Source of the DNA: Saxidomus purpurata
Taxonomy: Eukaryota > Mollusca > Bivalvia > Venerida > Veneridae
Length of the DNA: 64,000 nt
NCBI GenBank assembly: GCA_022818135.1
Contig: JAFMSR010000001.1
Location: 8,261,069-8,325,068, forward strand
Direction: 5' to 3'
Notes under the pieces: generated by a model
Told to the model about the DNA's origin: nothing
Seen by the model: the letters and a program-made list of their open reading frames with translations, nothing else
Databases searched by the model: none
Translations under genes and position numbers: made by a program
Shown: in pieces, positions 56,760 through 64,000 of the stretch
Layout: each line of letters begins with the position of its first letter
How positions within the stretch are numbered: position 1 is the first letter of the stretch

Positions 56760-58800
56760 TATGCATGGTTAACTTTCAGAATCCATCATCAAACAATTTC
56801 TGTTGGCATTGTGCCTAATGCAAATTAATCCAAATTGATGGATCACAACAAAATAGTCTTGTGTACACATGTATCTACAACAGATTGAACTGATTGCATT
56901 TTCACAGATGTTTAATTTCCTGACAGGAAACATCACCTTGAGGCATACCAATACAGAACTCCATTTCTCAAATGTCTTAATCATGATGATGTGATAATAA
57001 TTGATGATACAGTCCCAAAAAAACAAAAATAATATCAAACAGGGAATGCCACGTACCAAAAACGCAGCCTCCCCAATACTAGCCCCACAGCACCCAGAAG
57101 TGCACACCACCAAGTCTGCTTTATGTTTGCCTGTGATATTATTTAAGTAAAAGTACTTGAGAGACAATTTGTATTTCGCCAGTTGATAACATAGAATACA
57201 CTAAAGTGAGAAGTTACTGTCATAATTATGATTTAAGAATGTGTTTGTCAGTTAATTTGGAAACAGAAAGCCAAGTCCTATCTTCTGCCACATGTAAATG
57301 ACTTCCATAGGACAAATAAATATATACATGTTCTTCTCTTCAGTTTCAGAATGTTGCATCAAAATAACTACAAAGGCTGTACTCCTATATTGTTACTAGT
57401 CGAGGGCACTGTTTAAACAATACAGGATAATACAAACACAGAGTTCTCTGTTGTATACGGGTAAGTGGTAGCATGTCTCAAAAGCATGCAGTTTGTTTTC
57501 CAAAACAAAACTAACACTAGACCATAATCATGTTAAATGATTTATTAAGACTCTCATTTTATTACCAACATTATCAAAGGTTCTACTGATACAATGTAAA
57601 TGTTCATTGTTTCAACAAACAAAACAAAACAAAAACACCAAAAATCAAGTAAGCTCAGGTAGCGCTGCTTGATGCGAAAGCTCCAAAGTTATACTCATAC
57701 CTAATGGTTGATCCGAATCCGAAATATAGCTTATTTTGCATGTAATTTCTTGACAATGGAGCAAATTCAAATCTATGGTTTTTGTATCCTGTCATTTTCA
57801 AATAAATGCAGCCTTGAAAACATCTATCATGTTCTTCCCAAGGGTCTTATGTTGCTTCCCAGGACATCACGTCAGCACCACAAGCAAAACAGGTCACTTT
57901 ATCTGCACTGCCAGAATAATAAAACCAAGCCTTTGCCAGTGATACTCCATTGGGATTAATTTGTTTTGACCACTGGTCAAATGTTTATAATATGTCGTCA
58001 TATAATAGCATGCTCAATTTGGAGAACTGAGCAACTATGTCCATCGTTCAACTAAGGCTTGTCGGAGTGGAATAATTATACAAATAGTCAATTTGATGCC
58101 AGAGAGTCTGCTTGAGATTTGAGACGAATTCTGATAGTTTATATCATGGCTAAAATTAAACAAAATTGCTGTAACTCTCATTTCAGACCGACATTTCAAA
58201 TAGCAAGAATCAAGCATGACCGATTGTATCGTCCTTCGGCACACCAGGAATGAGAAATGAAATGATGAATTTTATGAATACTAAAATGTGCAGACAAGAA
58301 AAGCCTATGTTTGCCCATACCGCGGCCTAGTGTGTTATTTCATGGAGTTGTATGGATTTATTCATCAAAACATCGCTTTCAATCAGTTAGCACAAGACCC
58401 ACCTAGCCTATTTAACAACAACACATGTCGTGCAAGTCAAATAGCATGATTGGATGGTTGAATTTGTTTTACCTCTCAGTTCTTTGAGATTGAAAAGCAA
58501 ATACATTGCAACTTATTTGCAAAACTTTCATAAAGTGATGCTTAGAGTCCCAGGGTATCTCATGCAATGACACTTTTGCCCTGGTCATCTATCCCTGGCA
58601 ATGTAAAGCAGTGTGAGCTTTGTTTCTCAAGCAGAGCTAAACGCGAGTGATTGCTTCTGATGATTTAACTTGTCGTGAGAAAACAAAAGGACGTCTGTTC
58701 ACTAAGAAGGCGAATTTGGTCATGTGACAAAAATGTAAATCTTTTATTTTTTCACTTTAGCCATGTGACGGTAATTCCCTTCTGCCTGGCTCTCTCACAA
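56760..58800. other. AT-rich spacer, no gene supported
   Basis: A 132-codon minus-strand frame (57167-56769) is Cys- and Ile-rich without motif or neighbour support, so it is left uncalled. No repeats or RNAs recognised. Confidence 0.35.
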
Positions 58801-58813
58801 TATCCTTTTCCGA

Positions 58814-58870
58814 CCAATCAGAACGCTGCCTAAAAAAGGATCTCGCTCACTTACTAGGGGTGGTATATAA
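58814..58870 (+). promoter_or_regulatory. CCAAT plus TATA core promoter
   Basis: GACCAATCAG at 58812 and TATATAA at 58864, 46 bases apart, in classical pol II arrangement. Transcription would begin near 58895, just before the triplicated sequence. No ORF starts directly downstream. Confidence 0.5.
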
Positions 58871-58949
58871 TGCGCTGCACACGCAGTTTTCTTTTAAGAC
58901 ACAAAACTTTCACAGGGACTCACTGTCACTTTGGCAAAAAAAACACGAT

Positions 58950-59490
58950 GTATTGGATCTTTGTTGTGCAATGCTCCACTCTCTTGCCCTATTCGTGGCA
59001 CGTAGCATGTTGAGCTGTGAGTCGATTTTGCTTTCTTACGTTGGCGAGTACATCGGATCATATATATCGTTTCAAAATTAGGAACGTTCTTTTAAAGAAA
59101 ATTGCTCTTTGATAGAAAATCATTTTGTCTGAAAACTATGACTATGTGATTTATCTTTGTTGTGCAAGGCTCCACTCTCTTGCCCGTTGCATATATTCGT
59201 GGCACTGTGCATGTTGAGCTGTGAGTCGATTGTGCTTTCTTACATTGGCGAGTATATCGGATCATTCACATCGTTGCAAAATTAGGGAAAGTATCTGTTA
59301 TCCTTGATGGAAAATCATTTTGTCTGAAAGCTATGACTATGTTATTGATCTTTGTTGTGCCAGGTCCCGCTTTACTCTCTGCCCGCTTCATTATATACGT
59401 AGGACAGCGCAATATAGGGCTGCGGGCCGATAATGCTTTCTTACGTTGGCGAGTACATCAGATCATTTACATCGTCTCAAAATATAAACT
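58950..59490 (+). repeat. 195-bp tandem triplication
   Basis: TTGTTGTGC starts at 58961, 59157 and 59352. Each unit contains 'ctccactctcttgccc', 'tgttgagctgtgagtcgat', 'gctttcttacgttggcgagt', 'acatcggatcat' and, between units, 'gaaaatcattttgtctgaaa'. Unit 3 is the most diverged. Confidence 0.8.
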
Positions 59491-59890
59491 CTGGTAGAAT
59501 TGGGAAACTGGGGAAGAGAAACATTTCTCTAGTGGGCTCAAAGGAGAAAATTACTCCTTGCTTTCAGCAACTGACTGCTGATTTTTAACCATGTTGTCGG
59601 TGTAGTTTCGCCGGAACAGTTGCAAGACTGTAGAAAATGGAAGCAGAAATCAGCCGTTAGTTACTGGCGAATACGATGCGTGTCTCTCTGACTTGTAGAG
59701 GAGAGATAAACTTTTGCTTCTATCATAGTTTGTCGTTTGTTGAGTTGTTGTAAGCAGAAATTTCAAATAAAGATACACATTCTCGGACAGATCAATGCGA
59801 AAACACATATTTAGCAACCGTCGAATATTTGTTTTTTCAATTTTGAACTGATTTTTCACGATATCGTCTAGGGATGAGTATTTGTGAAAA

Positions 59891-60409
59891 GTCGGAGAGA
59901 AAAAACTAGCTCTCGGTTATGCAGTTGAAAAAGAAAAGCGACTCCTGAAAACTCAGATCACAACATGTTTTCTTTGCTCTCAGTCTTCGGAAGACAATGA
60001 TGATTTCAAAACCATGGTGGAACTATTAAATCCGGATGTGATAAGAAATCATTTCTTTGTGAACGTATGCTGCGAACGAGAGAAATATATGTATGACTGG
60101 AATGTGATCGATAACCGGAAAACGCTCATGCTTAGTTTAAAAGCAAGTTCGGTCTGTCTTAGGCAGTTCGCAAACCTCACACCACTTCTCAAAAATGAAT
60201 GTGTTGGAACGTGTAACACCTTTGTGAACAACAGTCAATTGAACGTCATTGAAAAACAACAACAAGATAGAGGTCCGATGTATTTTATTAGCAGTAAAAA
60301 CAAAGCAATGATAGTATCGAGAGAGAAGAAAGACAATACTGATGAACAGATGAATATTGCTTGTTCTGCTCTCGATTTGCTTGTTTTATCCGATTACAAT
60401 AAACTTTGA
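59891..60409 (+). CDS. Hypothetical intronless protein, Cys-containing
   Basis: From ATG at 60014 (accATGG, a strong Kozak context) the frame encodes 131 residues: MVELLNPDVIRNHFFVNVCC.. NVIDNRKTLMLSLKASSVC.. to LVLSDYNKL. The same frame is open back to 59888 and looks coding before the ATG: VEKEKRLLKTQITTCFLCSQ then SSEDNDDFKT, including CFLC. So the true start is upstream. An ATG at ~59875 in a neighbouring frame would join across a run of six A, suggesting a one-base shift or error. Family unknown. The stop overlaps an AATAAA. It converges on the minus-strand gene at 60511-60900. Confidence 0.45.
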   Translation, partial: VGEKKLALGYAVEKEKRLLKTQITTCFLCSQSSEDNDDFKTMVELLNPDVIRNHFFVNVCCEREKYMYDWNVIDNRKTLMLSLKASSVCLRQFANLTPLLKNECVGTCNTFVNNSQLNVIEKQQQDRGPMYFISSKNKAMIVSREKKDNTDEQMNIACSALDLLVLSDYNKL

Positions 60410-60510
60410 ACACGTTTTTCTTCTTCCACGTTTTCATTTATAGTAGAGACAGAAATTTCGTCAAGGCTCAACAACAGTTTTGTACATACAATGTATATCA
60501 CTCGAGACGT

Positions 60511-60900
60511 CTAGACCCGTCTGCGTTTCTTCTTGTTTTTGTTTTCGTTCTCTGCCTTTGGTATATTCTCTGTCTTTTCCGCCTTCTCCACCTTCTCTTC
60601 CTCAACCTCATCGGTAGTCTTGATAATCACGTTTCCGAACGATATAGTTTTTTGCTCTCGTCTGTTTCTTAAGTTGGAAGAGGTGGTAAAAACAAGAGTT
60701 CGGTTGTCTCAAGTGGTGGAATAGACGAAATCTTTTCGCCATTCAACGGAATCATATTCGACATCCAAGGCCTGCTTAACTCCTATTAATTTGTCTTCGC
60801 GCAACTTTATCATATCTCTACCTCTCTTTCTCTCTCTCTCTTTGTCCATTAAGGTAGGACGACTGTAAAGATTTCCCGCCATAATTTCGAAGATCGGCAA
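60511..60900 (-). pseudogene. Hypothetical charged protein split by one in-frame TGA
   Basis: The minus-strand frame from ATG at 60900 gives 63 residues (KERERKRGRDMIKLREDK.., ALDVEYDSVEWRKDFVYSTT) and meets TGA at 60711-60709. The same frame stays open and clearly coding-like to TAG at 60513-60511: KTISFGNVIIKTTDEVEEEK, then Glu/Lys-rich sequence ending KNKKKRRRV, a nuclear-localisation-type tail. One stop separates two good halves, so it is a recent nonsense mutation, a sequencing error, or two short genes. Unknown family. Confidence 0.4.
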
Positions 60901-61475
60901 ATGTCGGTAAACTTCCGTAGATTCCGGAGATTGTTTTACATGTGATTTTTTTTTTCTACGAAATATTATTTCATTAAGCTACTTATTTCTTAAATTATAT
61001 TGAATTTAACTACTATTATTAGTTTGAATAATCAAATTATGTTGAAAAATAAAATACAAATCAAACCGAAGTGATAAGTGCGAATCGAAAGTAATTTGTT
61101 TTCGCGAAAAACAACAAAGATGAATCGTGATAAAAAATGACGTTTTTTACGAAGCAAGCAAACTGCATGGCGAAGGAAACATATCAAGAACAATCACATG
61201 TATTGTGTTAACCAGGAAACAGAAACTACGGCTTCCAAATGAATGTGAACCGTGAAAATTTGGAAGAAGATAATTTGATGGAGTGACAGGTTCTTCTGTT
61301 AGACCTTATCATGCTTATGTTTCCTAATTGTTTGATATCGTTTACGGCTTCTAATGAATGTTGACCTTGGAAATTTAGAAGGAAATAATTTGGTGGAGTG
61401 AAAATTATTCTGTCTTTATTGATATTGTCAAAGTGTGGACTTGGGCCAGTGCCATTAACTTACCAGCTTACTTAC

Positions 61476-61650
61476 CAGTTAAAGGTGAACAATCTAAACA
61501 GGGACGCCGATGGATGCCATGGTTCGCATTGAACACCAAACTTGGAACTGGTATGGTGTATTTGTAAAATAATTGCATTTTGAATAAGGAAATACAATCT
61601 GTACTCATTGCCGCTTTCAGCAATAGATAGATCATTATGTACATGCACAC
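61476..61650 (-). CDS. Possible exon of an unidentified minus-strand gene
   Basis: On the minus strand, donor CTG|gtaagt at 61475 and a possible acceptor 'attgctgaaag' near 61612. Two frames are open over it; NEYRLYFLIQNAIILQIHHT.. and MQLFYKYTIPVPSLVFNANH both look protein-like. Weak call. Confidence 0.25.
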
Positions 61651-61844
61651 ATAGTTGAAATTATTATTACTATTCTCGTCTTCGCACATCCGGGTACTGA
61701 TAAATTATTTACATTCGGGAAAGGTGATTCCTTGGCTGTCATCGCTGGTCTCTATGCTTCTTTAACTTTGAATAATACAATAACCAAGATTAGAAATGAA
61801 AGAAGACCACGATCTTCCATTACCTTGAAACAATCCGATAGTTT

Positions 61845-62093
61845 TTATAACAATTCTGTGTTGTTAAAAGCTTTTTGTTTCGTTTGAAATAAATTTAAAC
61901 TTGCATATGAGTCAACGGTAAAGACTGAGTTTTCACCTTTCACAACTTCTAGTGAATAAATGAACGCAACCTTATAATCCGATTCGTTAACTGCAGCATC
62001 TTGCGTACCGTATGGCAATTCTGTACGGCTAGCATATAAGGCATTTTTTTGCAAATGGTAGTACTTGCATTCATTTAAGTGTACCCTTTTCAA
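61845..62093 (-). CDS. Unidentified ORF or exon, 82 codons
   Basis: Minus strand, MKRVHLNECKYYHLQKNALY.. YGTQDAAVNESDYKVAFIYS.. FTVDSYASLNLFQTKQ, then TAA. Composition is protein-like and no repeat is recognised. It may belong with 61476-61650. Confidence 0.3.
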   Translation of the reverse strand: MKRVHLNECKYYHLQKNALYASRTELPYGTQDAAVNESDYKVAFIYSLEVVKGENSVFTVDSYASLNLFQTKQKAFNNTELL

Positions 62094-62103
62094 TATTCAT
62101 ATT

Positions 62104-62730
62104 TATTGTAAAAGTAGAAGAAGTCAATGACACTGTCACACAGAAGGAATTTGTCATAATTCAATTAATTGTTATACGCTATACACCGCGTAATGACGCT
62201 ATTTACTGTACGTGGTTGACAATGAAGTAAATAATTGTGGGATGTACTGTCGCCCCGGAACCGGGATGATTATTTATTGTAAATGATGCTGATTTCTTTT
62301 GATAAGCTCGCTTGATTAATAATTATAATTGAATTTATCAAAATGAAACTTTTCATGAAAATTGCCAGTCAAGATTCTCTTGCCGCACGAGCCAACATTA
62401 GTGGTTTGATAGAAGGCATGGGTCCATCTATAGATGCATCACCAGCAGTAAAGTAATAAAATGCTTTTTGAAATTTTTGTTTATAATAATATTATGAATA
62501 ACAAAGTTTATTTTATGGTTTTCAGTGAAATAAAATTGACATTCCAATGCTTTTTATGATATTTCCAGCAGTTTATGACATTTCATTGAAACAAACTCAA
62601 CACAAGTAGCGGTATTTTACAATAAAATAAAAAGAAACTTTGTTTTTTTGTGTAAGATGGAATATTTCATCGAGAGAACATGTTACATACTTTTGAATGT
62701 TTCCTGTTTGGACATGTAATGGTTAAAAAA
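62104..62730. other. AT-rich spacer
   Basis: Contains only a 38-codon plus-strand frame (62343-62456, MKLFMKIASQDSLAARANIS..), too short to call. No repeat recognised. Confidence 0.35.
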
Positions 62731-62732
62731 TT

Positions 62733-62808
62733 GTGGCTCAACCGGGACTAGAACCCAGGGCCTTCCGCTGTCAGAGTAGTCACTTTACCAACTGAGCTAT
62801 GAAGTCAA
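62733..62808 (-). pseudogene. tRNA-like sequence (minus), SINE head or tRNA pseudogene
   Basis: On the minus strand: CATAGCTCAGTTGGTAAAGT (box A) and GGGTTCTAGTCCC (box B), with a CTGACAG anticodon-type loop. The 5' GACTTCA does not pair with the 3' TGAGCCA, so no functional acceptor stem. It sits in the presumed intron before the exonuclease-like pseudogene. Confidence 0.6.
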
Positions 62809-62926
62809 ACGGTCAATTAGCCTAACGATTTACACCATATACATGTACATGTACCCGGCTTTAGATAAAATAAAGAATGTTCATTTATTTACATGTTTAT
62901 TATGTTTATTTCAATGTTATTTGCAG

Positions 62927-63732
62927 ACGAAGAAAGAGTCTTATTCCATATAACACAGATTGCTGCAGTCTAGGTGAAGTTTTGAGCCCAATTCAACACA
63001 TATGTCACTCTAACAGTTCCAGTTAGTGAAGATGCAACCAATGTGACTGACATAGCCATGCTTGGAGAAGAAATGAGAGTGAATGGAAAAGTTGTGGAAT
63101 CAGTTCCAATCACATCAGCTTTTAATAAAATGATTAGCTGGCTTTGAAAGTTCACAAGACTATGTTTCGCTGCGCATAATAGACGGCGCTTTGATTGACA
63201 GATTTTAGTTTCAACTCTATAGAACATTGGTGCTCTGTATAAATTTTTAAAATGTGCTTTTATTGATTCACTGTCTGTTTTAAGAAAGTTATATGCCAGG
63301 CAGTCTTTGAAACAAGTAGATCTTGTGTCATCTTTGCTTTGTGAAACCTATGATGCACATAATGTAATGGCTTGAGGAAAATTGCTTCAGTTTGTGAATC
63401 TCCCAACAAGAGATATGAAGGCACACAGTTTCACTCCATTTGCAGTAGCAAATAACTTGGAATTCAACAATACCAAAACATTAAACTTGCCAACCTTTAC
63501 ATCCACTTATCTTCACTGGTGTGTTAAAAAGCCTACAGCTGAAAATATTGTTGGGCATGGACTAAGTCTAATGCATTTTAGAATGTTACACACCCGTGGT
63601 GGTGAAGATACAATACGAGATGTTTTCACTGCTAAGAATTCAGAAGGTTTACCCAGAGTATCAAATGCAAAGAAAAAGCTGGAAGAAATTATTCCCAAAA
63701 ACTCTCAATATTTTGGGAAAAAAAGTAATTAG
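62927..63732 (+). pseudogene. DEDDh 3'-5' exonuclease-like pseudogene (PML/transposon-associated type)
   Basis: After 'gttatttgcag' one frame runs ~800 bp: HITQIAAV, then VNGKVVESVPITSAFNKMIS, FAAHNRRRFD, FIDSLSVLRKLYARQ, VDLVSSLLCETYDAHNVMA and, in the intact 116-codon 3' part, GHGLSLMHFRMLHTRGGEDT..RVSNAKKKLEEI. These blocks follow the DnaQ-like exonuclease domain found C-terminal in fish PML-like and many invertebrate multi-copy proteins. Six in-frame stops interrupt it (TAG, TGA, TGA, TGA, TAG, TGA). The expected DLETTG block is not seen and the last catalytic Asp after AHN is gone. Non-functional; no frameshift. Confidence 0.65.
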
Positions 63733-64000
63733 ACAGATTAATGTTGCATGCATATGAAAAGAATGTTGTAATAGTTATTTCATATGTGATTGTGAATTAC
63801 ACTTGTATATTTCTGTGAGATTTTTCATTTTTTCAATTCGGTGATGTCCATTGTATAAGCTGGAACACATATTCAGTGTTGAACTGTCTATCAGTAAGAA
63901 AAGTAACACAAATATGATTTGCATTTTGCTTCAGGTAGGGTCCTGTTTAAGTCTTTCCACAGGGATTGTTGTACGATTGAATATGAACCAAAAATGTCCA
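63733..64000 (+). other. 3' flank of the exonuclease-like pseudogene
   Basis: AT-rich with no feature recognised up to the window end. Confidence 0.35.

Noticed and set aside
56769..57167. 132-codon minus-strand frame
   Set aside because: Cys/Ile-rich translation without motif or promoter; AT-rich spacer context.

Overview
This window is nuclear DNA of a eukaryote and reads like a bivalve mollusc. It is AT-rich, full of TACATGTA-type words and several tRNA-headed SINEs, and it carries long repeat-filled introns with GT..AG sites. The proteins I can recognise are metazoan. The species is inferred, not proven. All functional calls come from reading translations by eye; no database search was run.

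Layout, left to right. A complete five-exon steroid 5-alpha-reductase gene (SRD5A1-like, plus strand, 1576-4327) is followed by a repeat block. That block holds an ~80-bp tandem array (6130-6610), a ~475-bp foldback element (6621-7094) and a ~1.4-kb foldback element (7844-9235). The large foldback is built from 6-bp G....C 'words' spaced almost strictly every 21 bp. A second complete gene, a PLEKHD1 homologue (PH domain plus coiled coil, plus strand), has 14 exons over ~30 kb (9609-39851), and a 36-nt cassette exon is possible. Its introns hold SINEs, MITE-like elements, low-complexity DNA, two array-type repetitive elements, and a long hairpin interrupted by an hAT-like MITE with a perfect 8-bp target duplication. 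A long AT-rich 3' region follows. After it come more SINEs, a tRNA-Asp-derived pseudogene, tandem arrays, and the last two exons of a GT14 beta-1,6-N-acetylglucosaminyltransferase (GCNT family) on the minus strand (48273-49112). A 39-bp minisatellite lies upstream of that gene.

The right end (51-64 kb) is accessory DNA. It has a decayed, once-spliced transposon-type gene and a 500-bp assembly gap. Next is a run of intronless, closely packed, frame-broken minus-strand genes of unknown origin (53231-56105). Then come a CCAAT/TATA promoter ahead of a 195-bp triplicated sequence, two convergent small unknown ORFs (59891-60900), possible minus-strand exons (61.5-62.1 kb), and a DEDDh-exonuclease-like pseudogene with six in-frame stops.

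The host genes appear unrelated to one another: steroid metabolism, a PH/coiled-coil adaptor-like protein, and O-glycan branching. The strongest candidate for something undescribed is the 21-bp-periodic foldback element. Second is the minus-strand cluster next to the gap.
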